A DNA stretch of 15,418 bases. It comes from Conidiobolus incongruus B7586. Taxonomy: Eukaryota > Entomophthoromycota > Entomophthoromycetes > Entomophthorales > Conidiobolaceae. The position numbers and the translations under genes were made by a program. This document shows positions 1-8,261 of the stretch, one piece after another (position 1 is the first letter of the stretch; each line of letters opens with the position of its first letter). The DNA is taken from contig JNEM01014623.1 in the NCBI GenBank assembly GCA_000697335.1, positions 1 through 15,418 of the forward strand. Reading direction: 5' to 3'. Under the pieces are notes generated by a model. That model saw nothing but the letters and a program-made list of their open reading frames with translations. It did not search any database and was not told where the DNA came from.

Positions 1-27
1 TCTTTTCTCTCTTTGTTATTATTTTAT

Positions 28-1188
28 ATAATATATTATAAATATACTAAATTTTTTTATTAGTATTATTATATTTAAATCCTTTTCTAAAAAAATCTAC
101 TTGTGTATTAATTAACTTTATAAAAAAGATAAATTAACTTATAATATTATTAGAATTACTAGTGTTAACTAGTTTATTATAGTTAAAGTTATTAAGAATA
201 ACAATAAAAACACATTTAAACTTAAACTTAAGAGTGTTAAAATTATAAATAAATATAATAAGAAGTATATTTGTAAGTTAGTTAATATAGGTAAATATAA
301 TACTATTGTAGAAATACAACAGGAATTATAAAACTATATAAGAATATTAATTAGCACTAATATTATTATATATACTTTATGTTAATATAGATACTATTTA
401 TACTTTATAAAAAAACACCCTTAACTAAAAAAATCCTATTATAAAATTAAATAAAAGTTTAAATATCACTACTAATGTTAAATTAAAACTAATTAGAGTA
501 AGATTATTTAGTTTAATAAAACAAAAATATATTTTAATAAATTTAATAGAAAAACTAGATATTTTAAAATAAATATAAAATTATTTTATAACTATTATGT
601 TAATTTTAGCTAAAAGTATAATAGCAGGTTAATTATTATTTAAAGATATATATTGTTTTTAGGTGTAAAATATCTTTATAAAGTTAATAAAAGAATTAAT
701 ACTAAAATATACTAAAGTATTTTAAATAATAAATTGAAAAAACTATTGAATAGTATAAATTAAATAAATTTAATGTTATTTTCTAGTAAGATAATATTTT
801 TTATTATATTATAACTTTTATTACTAAATAGTTTAAAAATAATAAAATAATAATTATAAAGTAGTTTTTTCAATTTTTTAACTTTAACCTAATTAAACAC
901 CTTTAAAATTAGTTAAAAAAAATTATTAAAGTTTTCCCTTTAATAAAAAATTTAAATCAACTTTAAAAATATATTCAAGAAGTATAAAACAAGATTAACC
1001 CTTTTTAGTATAAGAAGTTAGTTGATTCTATACCTTATAAACTTAAAGAAGTTAGAAAAGTTAAAGGTAGATATACTAAGTTTTAATTTTTTTTATCACC
1101 AAAAACCTATAAATTTATAATTTACCTTAAGTAAAATTAAAGTGGTTATATTTTAACCAATTAATAACTAAATATCATTATATAATAA
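28..1188 (+). mobile_element. Decayed Tc1-family DNA transposon, copy 1
   Basis: This stretch aligns along its whole length with 1474-2633, at an offset of 1445-1446. By eye about nine in ten bases match. Read in broken frames on the + strand it gives remnants of a Tc1-like DDE transposase. Near the end it keeps the C-terminal pattern K-L-K-E-V-R-K-V-K-G-R-Y-T-K-F, equivalent to the family ending of basic residues, KAKGG and a Tyr-rich tail. The segment around 785-930 corresponds to the QQDN block and the SPDLNPIEHLW block. It is crowded with stops and cannot encode a working enzyme. Stops fall where the family has Gln or Trp codons, as expected from C-to-T and G-to-A change. Clear terminal inverted repeats and TA target duplications are not visible, so the ends are simply the limits of homology between the copies. 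Confidence 0.8.
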
Positions 1189-1453
1189 TATATATTATTA
1201 ATAAATATAATAGATTTTAATTATTTAATTTAAATCTATTTTATGAAATATTAATTAAGTTATTAATAAAAATATAAGTGTTTTTGATTTTATAACTTAC
1301 TTTTATAAGTTATTATATATATACTCTAAACTACAAAAATAAGTTATAAAATCAAAAAAACTTATATTTTTACTAATAACTTAATTAATATTTAATGAAA
1401 TAAATTTAAATAATTAAAATCTATTATATTTATTAATAATATATATTATTATA
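1181..1453. repeat. 273-base fold-back inverted repeat (MITE-like)
   Basis: The left arm begins at 1181 with TATAATAATATATATTATTA. It is matched, as reverse complement, by the right arm ending at 1453. Each arm is about 120-125 bases, separated by a short loop near 1310-1335. The arms share blocks such as AGTTATTA, AAAATATAAGT and TTTGATTTTATAACTTA. They differ by several substitutions and a roughly 5-base indel near 1228-1245, so this is an old natural repeat rather than a perfect machine-made fold-back. It begins where homology between the two Tc1 copies ends. It could be a small non-autonomous element or long terminal repeats of a larger element. Neither outer end of the two transposon copies carries it. 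Confidence 0.75.
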
Positions 1454-1454
1454 T

Positions 1455-1473
1455 CTGTCTCTTATACACATCT
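1455..1473 (+). other. Tn5/Nextera mosaic-end adapter sequence
   Basis: CTGTCTCTTATACACATCT is an exact 19-base match to the hyperactive Tn5 mosaic end used in Nextera libraries. It is in the orientation seen when a read runs off the 3' end of an insert into adapter. A chance match of 19 bases here is negligible. It sits exactly between the right end of the fold-back repeat and the start of transposon copy 2. The best reading is untrimmed adapter built into the assembly, so the join of the left and right flanks may be false. Confidence 0.93.
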
Positions 1474-2633
1474 ATAATATTTTATAAATATACTAAATTT
1501 TTTTATTAGTATTATTATATTTAAATCCCTATTTAAAAAAATCTACTTGTGTATTAATTAACTTTATAAAGATAGTAAATCAACTTATAATATTGCTAGA
1601 ATTATTAATGTTAATTAATTTACTATAGTTAAAGTTATTAAGAATAACAATAAAAACACATTTAAACTTAAACTTAAGAGTGTTAAAATTAAAAATAAAT
1701 ATAATAAGAAGTATATTTATAGGTTAGTTAATATAAGTAAATATAATATTACTATAAAAATATAACAGGAATTATAAAACTATATAAGAATATTAGTTAG
1801 CATTAATATTATTATATATACTTTACATTAACATAAATACTACTTATATTTTAAGAAAAAATACCTTTAACTAAAAAATCCTTTTGTAAAACTAAGTGGG
1901 AGTTTAAATATCACTACTAATATTAAACCAAAACTAATTAAAATAAGGTTATTTAATCTAATGAAATAAAAATATATTTTAGTAAATTTAATAAAAAAGC
2001 TAGATACTTTAAAAAAGATGTAGAATTACTTTGTGACTATTAAATTAATTTTACCTAAAAGTACAATAATAGGTTAATTATTATTTAAGGATATATATTG
2101 TTTTTAGGTATAAGGTATCTTTATAAAATTAATAAAAGAATTAATATTAAGATATATTAAAGTATTTTAAACAATGATTAAAAAAAACTATTGAATAATA
2201 TAGGTTAAATAAATCTAATGTTATTTTCTAGTAAAATAATACCTTTTGTTATATTATAACTTTTATTACCAAATAGTTTAAAAATAACAAGATAATAGTT
2301 ATAAAATAGATTCTTTAATTTTTTAACTTTAACTTAATTAAACATCTTTAGGATTAGTTAAAAAAAGTTATTAAAGTTTTCCCCTTAATAAAAAATTTAA
2401 ATCAACTTTAAAAATATATTCATTAAGTATAAAATAAAATTAACTTTTTTTAATATAAGAAGTTAGTTGATTCTATACCCTATAAACTTAAAGAAGTTAG
2501 AAAAGTTAAAGGTAGATATATTAAGTTTTAATTTTTTTTATTTCTAAAAACCTATAAATTTATAACTCACCTTAGGTAAAATTTAAGTGGTTATATTTTA
2601 ACCAATTAATAACTAAATATTATTATATAATAA
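1474..2633 (+). mobile_element. Decayed Tc1-family DNA transposon, copy 2
   Basis: This is the second direct copy and the easier one to read. Around 1640-1830 one finds the linker remnant V-K-I-K-N-K-Y followed by Q-E-L-Q-N-Y, the usual 'VEIQQEL' region after the helix-turn-helix domain. At about 2106-2170 the pattern Y-L-Y-K-I-N-K-R precedes I-Y-x-S-I-L-N. At about 2226-2245 the QQDN catalytic block reads F-stop-stop-N-N. At about 2325-2360 the DLNPIEHLWD block reads N-F-N-L-I-K-H-L-stop-D, so the catalytic Glu is Lys. The tail L-V-D-S-I and K-E-V-R-K-V-K-G-R-Y follows at 2465-2530. The changes are CAG/CAA to TAG/TAA, TGG to TAG and GAA to AAA. All are C-to-T on one strand or the other, many in CpA context. 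The element is dead. The 3' limit is where homology with copy 1 stops; downstream sequence is unique. Confidence 0.82.
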
Positions 2634-4452
2634 AGATAAAAATAATTAAAATATAATAATTAAAAACTATATTATTAGAATAATTCTCAATTAATTATGT
2701 TTTATTGAAAAAATAACTAAGTTTAATTTTTGGATTTATTTTTATATAATAGAATATTTTGAAATTGATATTATTAAATTAAATACTAAATAATGGTAAA
2801 AACTCAGATTAATATAATTTTAAAATATTTGATAATATAACTTAGACTTTTAAAACATTATAAACAATAGTCTAATTTATATATTTATTTAATAATAAAA
2901 CAATCAAAGTTGATTAAAAAATATAATTTTCAAAACATCTATATAATTTATATATTTAATAAAATTAACAAAAATAACAAAATGGAAAAATACCACATTC
3001 TTATTTAATAACTTCATATACTCTTATCTTTTATTTAAACTCTCCTATAATTTACTCTTTATTCTATATTAAATTATCAAAATCTTACCTTCATAAACTT
3101 ATCACTTTTCAAAGCATGAATAATGAAACTTCTTAAAATAAATATAACTACTTTAGTTTCCAATGCTGTGATAATATAAAATATTAATATTTATCAATAT
3201 CTCATAATATTGATTTTAAATAAAAATAAACTTTTAAAGAGTATATACTTGAATACTATATATTTTAAGATATAATTGAATGGAATTATTGATAAATCAA
3301 GTTTGAAAATAATATTGAAGTGGTTTGTGATGATATAATTGTTTTGGATTGAAAAGTCAATTAGGCAATTCAAATGTCACAAATCTGTCTTTTGTCTATA
3401 ATTAATCTACTTAGCACAAATATCATTTATCCAAATTTATCTTAATTTTGTTTATCTAAATCAAATCATCACTCCTCATTTCTATAATAGCTCACATAAT
3501 CATTCTGTTTTCCCCATCATTATATCAGCGATGTATTGCTATTCTCTAAAACACACGTTACAAATAGCAATAATCATTAAAAGTTATTCATCATCATTCA
3601 AGCAGAATTAGTTAAAGTTAGTTCACTTCGCGTAAAAAAGAGTCGACTATTCAAATTTTTCATTGAGACTATATGGCAAATCATAGCCATACAGTACATA
3701 GCGTTGTGAGATAAATACCTAATAAATACTCGAATAAAACTTAACGTTGAAAATAAACTATACTAAGTAATTTCAAGTTTAAATAATTTTCTGAAAATAA
3801 ATAGTTGAAAAAACATTGATATAAAAATTTTAAAACAATGTATTTTTGAAAAAATTCATAGAAATAGTGGTTAAAATAATTAAATAACACTAGCTTTCTT
3901 TGAGATTATACAATTAATTTTGTTCACATTTAATATGTAAAATATTGATATTTATATGAATTTTTATATAGGATTATTGTATTTAAATCATGATTTTATA
4001 AGTTAAGAATAGAAATAGTGCAAATTGTAATTTAATATTAAAATAAAAATAATTAACTTAAAATAAGAAATGAAGAAAAGATATAATAATATTAATATTT
4101 AGCTTAATAATAAAAAAATATAAAATTTTAAAATTTACAACTAATTAATATAAAATGTAATAGCTCAAAGATTAATAGTATAAGTTATATCTTATTCTCA
4201 AATTTAATATATGAATATAATGAAAATTCAAAGTCACAAATTATTTATCTCTTTTGATCTAATATATATATATATATATATTCAAAATTTAAAAGTTGAA
4301 TTTATTAACTTATATAGACTTAATTAGAATTATTTAAATTATTTTAAATTATTGATTAAAATAAAGCAATATTTAATGAAATAAAGGAGTATAAATAATG
4401 AATTGAATTTAATTAAAATTTTTATTGTTTAATTCAAAATTAATTTAACGAA
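2634..4452. other. Intergenic, no gene seen
   Basis: About 1.8 kb of AT-rich sequence with no exon-like open frame on either strand. A slightly less AT-rich island lies at 3480-3700. It holds short hairpins: 9-base arms ATTGCTATT/AATAGCAAT at 3535-3543 and 3563-3571, and TATGGC/GCCATA near 3673-3692. A lone box-C-like GTGATGA at 3327-3333 has no matching CTGA within snoRNA distance. A 20-base AT dinucleotide run lies at 4262-4281. The last 200 bases presumably include the cyclophilin promoter and 5' UTR, but no motif stands out. Confidence 0.6.
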
Positions 4453-5419
4453 ATGAGATTATTTAATATTATTGCTACTTCTATTTTAATATTAGGATCT
4501 ATAGTTGAATGTAAAAAATGTCCATATGTTACTGATATTGTTTATTTTGATATTGAACATGGAGGAGAATCACTTGGTAGAATTGTAATGGGGTTATATG
4601 GTAAAACTGTGCCTAAGACTGTTAAAAACTTTGTCGAATTGGCTACTGGAGAGGTACTTTTAAGCTTACTGACCCTTTTTAAATTACTTACTTTTGTTAA
4701 TTTAGAATGGATATGGTTATGAAAAATCCAAATTTCACAGAGTTATTGAGGTACTTTGAAACAGTGAATTAACACCTTCTATGTCTTATTAAACGATTCA
4801 ATAGGAATTTATGATTCAAGGTGGTGATTTTACTAATGGAGATGGTACTGGTGGTAAATCTATTTATGGTGAAAAATTTGATGATGAAAATTTTAAAATC
4901 AAGCACTTCAGAGGTATTTTTGATATATTTTTTTAAAAAAAATTATAAAATGTTTTATTAAATTAATATTTAGGTGCCCTATCGATGGCCAACGCAGGAA
5001 AAGATACTAATGGTTCTCAAGTAATTAATTTATTCATAATATTTCATTATATTTACTAAATATTCTTTTAGTTCTTTATTTGTACAGTTAAGACCGATTG
5101 GTTGGATGGTCGTCATGTTGGTAAGTTAATTAATATAATTGTATTCAATTTAAATACTAAATTATTTTTATTTAGTTTTTGGTCGAGTTTTAAAAGGAAT
5201 GGAAGTTGTCGATAAAATTGAAAAAGTTCCTAAAGATGGTAAGTATATATATATATATTGAGGATGTAATATTTTAATTGCTAATCAATTTTTTCAGGGG
5301 AAACTCCTATAAAAGATGTTATCATTGCCAAGTCTGGTAAGCTTAATTTGAGTACAGCTTTCGATGATGCACAAAAAGATTTCGATGATTTAGATGAATT
5401 GTTTAATAGTAAAGTTTAA
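4453..5419 (+). CDS. Cyclophilin-type peptidyl-prolyl isomerase, ER/secretory (cyclophilin B type)
   Basis: Seven exons: 4453-4653, 4706-4750, 4805-4913, 4974-5020, 5072-5120, 5176-5238 and 5298-5419. All introns are GT-AG (51-60 bases), and the product is 211 residues. It catalyses cis-trans isomerisation of Xaa-Pro bonds during folding. Residues 1-20 ([20 protein letters not shown]) form a signal peptide, so it should act in the ER or secretory path. Active-site residues match the family: Arg79, Phe84 and Gln87 (within FHRVI and EFMIQGGDF), Phe136, Trp144 and His149 (WLDGRHVVFG). The cyclosporin-binding Trp is thus present. The tail after residue 185 is acidic ([16 protein letters not shown]) and ends SKV, with no HDEL/KDEL retention signal, so retention is uncertain. 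This ATG is the first in frame and gives the signal peptide directly. The family assignment is certain; the choice of paralogue name is not. Confidence 0.95.
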
Positions 5420-6329
5420 ATATATAATTTTTATTATACTTAAAAATTATATAATTCATGAATTTGGAAATAAAATTTAATATTCATGAATAATTGTATC
5501 ATATATATCATTTCATATATATTCTAATATCACCTTAATAGAAATATCTGAATAATGAATCTGATATTTACTATTTCTGTATAATTGACAAAATTTAATA
5601 ATTCATTGACTAATTTATAGCGTTGAACAAATAAATTATTGTATCATAGATCTATTTATTATTATAAAATATACAATAATTTAGTATCACCATATCCCCA
5701 AATATAATATATTACTTTTGATGAATTAATGATATTTTGTAGTTTGTTTAACCATATGAATTATCAACCTAACAAGCTTCAATAGTTTCAACAAAATAGC
5801 ATAAGTTATTTAAACAATATAAAATCTCAATATCAATAATTATACTCAGTATTAAAATTCTTTTATTTCTAGAACTTAGTCACATGAATAAAAGTTCTAT
5901 ATCAAATATACTTAAAAAATATATAATTATAGTTAAAGTATAAAAATCTATATCATAGTCATTATAATATAATATTACAACAATTCATTCAATAAAATTA
6001 CAAGCCTTTATTATTTATAATCCACAAAATACTTTTCAGAAGGAATCGGATTTTTATTTCATAAATTCATTTTATTATTGATTGATATTAAACTTTAGTT
6101 TTATTAAATAATTTTAAAAATATTATATATTGAAAAACAATGTAATGTAAGAATTGATTTGAACTAATTCAAGAGAATGTATCTATTACAATAGTTGTTT
6201 TATATTAAAGACCTTAATATAAATGTGATTGCAAAGCTGAAATGAAATAATATCAAGTAATTACTATATAATTCGTGTAGTGTTTAAATGAAAATGATAA
6301 AATATGAAAAAGTATATACAAGATAAGTA
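5420..6329. other. Intergenic, no gene seen
   Basis: About 0.9 kb of AT-rich DNA between the cyclophilin stop and the 3' end of the minus-strand snoRNA host gene. I see no open frame with coding character, no tRNA-like B box and no repeat of note. It should contain the 3' UTRs of the two converging units. Confidence 0.55.
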
Positions 6330-6469
6330 TATTTCAATTTATTGAAAACAAACAATATAATATAATACAATAAGTCGAAGTGGTATATTATAGGTATCAG
6401 TCTAAATAAAACAACATTATTAGTTGACGAACTTTAAGAAAAATTAATAATGAAGTTAAAACAAAAGAA

Positions 6470-6550
6470 TCAGTAAGCCTTGTCAGGGGCTGTAAATTTG
6501 TCCACATAAGCAATTGAGCAAGTGAAGAAATTCATATTTGAAACCATCAT
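6470..6550 (-). ncRNA. Box C/D snoRNA, third of the cluster, target unassigned
   Basis: Minus-strand box C is ATGATGG (6550-6544), one base from RTGATGA. Box D is CTGA (6473-6470). The box-to-box length is 81 bases. Its position in the 184-base intron matches the two other RNAs: 35 bases from the donor and about 68 to the acceptor. That positioning is the main support. A second CTGA lies at 6486-6483. The sequence upstream of box D (GACAAGGCTTA) and the internal segment AATTGCTTAT do not give me a confident rRNA site. The latter complements AUAAGCAAUU near the 18S 5' end, but no methylated site is known to me there. It is probably a guide RNA with a lineage-specific or unrecognised target. 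Confidence 0.6.
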
Positions 6551-6716
6551 TTTATGAAAATATATTAACTTAAACTAATACTCACCATTAAAAAATTCTT
6601 AACTTTTGATTAATTCATGATACATATAAATAAACAATTCATTAAATCTATAAAAAAATAAATGAATTAATATTTGATGTTACAAAATAACTTTTAATAG
6701 TTGTGATATAATAGTT

Positions 6717-6808
6717 TCAGAAACAAATTATTCACTCGTGGGTTATTATTAATTATTAATACCCTTTCGAAGAGCTGGGTTTAAATTAGCTATAAAAATT
6801 TTCATCCC
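6717..6808 (-). ncRNA. Box C/D snoRNA guiding 25S rRNA 2'-O-methylation (snR69-like target)
   Basis: Minus-strand box C is GGGATGA (6808-6802), one base from RTGATGA. Box D is CTGA (6720-6717). Between them TAAACCCAGCTC (6782-6771 region) is a 12-base perfect complement of GAGCUGGGUUUA. That is a universally conserved large-subunit rRNA sequence about 25 bases after the A-loop. A D'-like TCGA follows at 6770-6767. The fifth base upstream of it is the G at 6775, which pairs with the C of GAGCU. By my count this is yeast 25S C2948, the site assigned to snR69. A 7-base external stem, AATAACT/AGTTATT (6838-6832 with 6692-6686), brackets the RNA. It is about 55% similar by eye to the neighbour at 6970-7062 and looks like a tandem duplicate of it. 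The gene is not named because homology to snR69 itself was not tested. Confidence 0.78.
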
Positions 6809-6969
6809 TTCAAATTTTAAATATAGTAAAGAGTTATTACCTTTAAATATAAATACAAAAATAGTTCGAATAAATAATAATCAAAAGCAACCATTATAGA
6901 GATCTAAAGGTTAAATATAAAATTAATAAACTATTTCAAATTCATATGAAAGTTATTAATAAGATAATC

Positions 6970-7062
6970 TCAGAAACAAAAGAAAATTCAATAGGAAGCG
7001 ATGTCGATTATTAAATGCCCCTTCATAATGAGCTGGGTTAATAGCATAAAAATTTTCATCCT
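6970..7062 (-). ncRNA. Box C/D snoRNA guiding 25S rRNA 2'-O-methylation (snR71-like target)
   Basis: Minus-strand box C is AGGATGA (7062-7056). Box D is CTGA (6973-6970). The guide AACCCAGCTCA (about 7039-7029) is an 11-base perfect complement of UGAGCUGGGUU in large-subunit rRNA. It is followed by a D'-like ATGA at 7026-7023. The fifth base upstream of that box is T7031, pairing with the A of GAGCU. By my count this is yeast 25S A2946, the site assigned to snR71. It shares the blocks GATGAAAATTTTTAT, AACCCAGCTC and TTTGTTTCTGA with the RNA at 6717-6808. Differing D' boxes would shift the modified base by two positions between the two copies. The D' boxes are degenerate, so the exact target base is an inference; the pairing itself is seen. 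Confidence 0.78.
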
Positions 7063-7342
7063 TCAAGAGTTGACAGTGATCGAATAGAGATAATTACCTG
7101 TTAATATCTCATAAATTGATATGGCACTAAATCATCATTGAATGATGATTATTGGTTATAGGTATTTAATAGACATAAAGAAGTCAATCAAAATGACAAC
7201 TTTTTGTAATGATCAAGTTTACAAAATTTTATCCTTAAATATTAAATTAATTTCATCAATACTTTTATGGGTTTTAAATTGAAATTAGTCCAATCTTCAA
7301 AATATATTAAAAATTGGTACCTATTATATTACTTTACTTAAA

Positions 7343-8261
7343 CTGTAATAAGAAAATTATCCTCAATAATATATCATGATCTAATCTCAAAATTTGAGTA
7401 TATCAATTTCTATTATTGTGATATTTAATAGATCTATATTTATTTTTATGTAATTTATGATTTTTAGAAAAGAATACTAATTGATAAATTTAGATTAAAT
7501 ATCAATATTAATAATAAAATCCTATAAATAATCATATAACAATAAAAATCATTATTATATTGATATATTAAATATATACTTTTTTTGATTTAATTTCATT
7601 ATTTGTTTTTTTAGTATAAATTACTTCAAATTTTTTTAAAGAAACTTATACTATTCAAGCATTTTGGATTAATATTATATATCTTTCATATTCAATATTT
7701 AATTTATTATAATATTTTATGATTTATAAATATTTTTTTTATTTCAGAATTATTTTAAGAGCTTCCTGAAGAGAAAATAAGTAATATGATGATATTTAAT
7801 TTTTCAATTTAATTTGAATATAATTACATTGCAAATCACTAAAAGGTTAAATTTCCGAAAAAACATTAATTCAACTATAAAAAGAGGTGAAGATGTGTAA
7901 ATATAACCATATTTATGAGATATTTGAGAGAAATTCAATTTGTATTTATCAGTTATTTTCAATTTATTGGAACTCAAATAGTGGACGATATAAAAATTTT
8001 AAAAATTTGTTTCATAAATTATTAATAATAGTGTGTATAGTTTAGTATTAGATAAAAGATATATCGATTAACATTTGTATATCTTTAATGTATTTATGTA
8101 ATTCAATTTTATAATATTTATTGATAATAATATTAAACCTTAACTTGAATATATTAAAATAAAATTAATCCCATAATTTTATTTTTATAATTTGAAAAAT
8201 AATTTAAATTGTGAAAGAATACCAGTCCAAATCAAATTAATAAAAAAAATAATTCAAAATA
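7343..8261. other. Intergenic, no gene seen
   Basis: About 0.9 kb of AT-rich DNA between the 5' region of the minus-strand snoRNA host gene and the plus-strand acetyltransferase gene. The two are divergent, so both promoters should lie here. A single perfect box-C string ATGATGA occurs on the plus strand near 7786, without a partner CTGA. I see no coding exon. Confidence 0.5.

Larger units (their letters stand above)
6330..7342 (-). ncRNA. Non-coding snoRNA host gene (spliced, intron-encoded box C/D RNAs)
   Basis: On the minus strand short exon-like pieces alternate with introns that are three to four times longer than those of the protein genes here. Introns run 7097-6904 (194 bases, CAG|GTAATTA to CTTTAG), 6840-6648 (193, AAG|GTAATA to TTTTTTATAG) and 6585-6402 (184, ATG|GTGAGT to TTTATTTAG). 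Each holds one box C/D RNA. Donor to box C is 35, 32 and 35 bases; box D to acceptor is about 66, 69 and 68 bases. The internal exons 6841-6903 (63 bases) and 6586-6647 (62 bases) have no sustained open frame, as in GAS5/UHG-type host genes. A minus-strand AATAAA at 6343-6338 could end the last exon. The 5' end is uncertain; an acceptor TTATTACAG near 7343 and a donor at 7320 suggest another upstream intron (7320-7127, 194 bases). Splice sites are inferred from consensus only. Confidence 0.7.

Noticed and set aside
3327-3420. Box C string GTGATGA as a fourth independent snoRNA
   Set aside because: No CTGA follows within the normal 60-120 bases (only CTGT), there is no terminal stem, and I recognise no rRNA complement.
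4262-4281. AT dinucleotide run as a promoter element for the cyclophilin gene
   Set aside because: Simple AT repeats are frequent in this composition and nothing ties this one to transcription.
6481-6500. Match of the third snoRNA's CCTGACAA segment to the conserved UUGUCAGG of 25S rRNA
   Set aside because: Only eight bases, placed 8-15 bases from box D, so the pairing would not position a methylation by the fifth-base rule.
6470-6552. Minus-strand frame MVSNMNFFTCSIAYVDK... that looks protein-like for about 24 codons
   Set aside because: It lies inside the predicted snoRNA intron, has no upstream exon in frame, and its start and stop coincide with box C (ATG within ATGATGG) and box D region. 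The snoRNA layout explains the sequence better.
6961-7062. Minus-strand frame DENFYAINPAHYEGAFNN as a coding exon
   Set aside because: The paralogous copy at 6717-6808 breaks this frame within seven codons while conserving box C, the rRNA-complementary guide and box D. Conservation is therefore at RNA level, not protein level.
7130-7150. Perfect 21-base palindrome AATCATCATT-G-AATGATGATT
   Set aside because: It contains box-C-like TGATGA on both strands, but no CTGA follows at snoRNA distance on either strand. It may be chance or a hairpin at an exon edge; not called.
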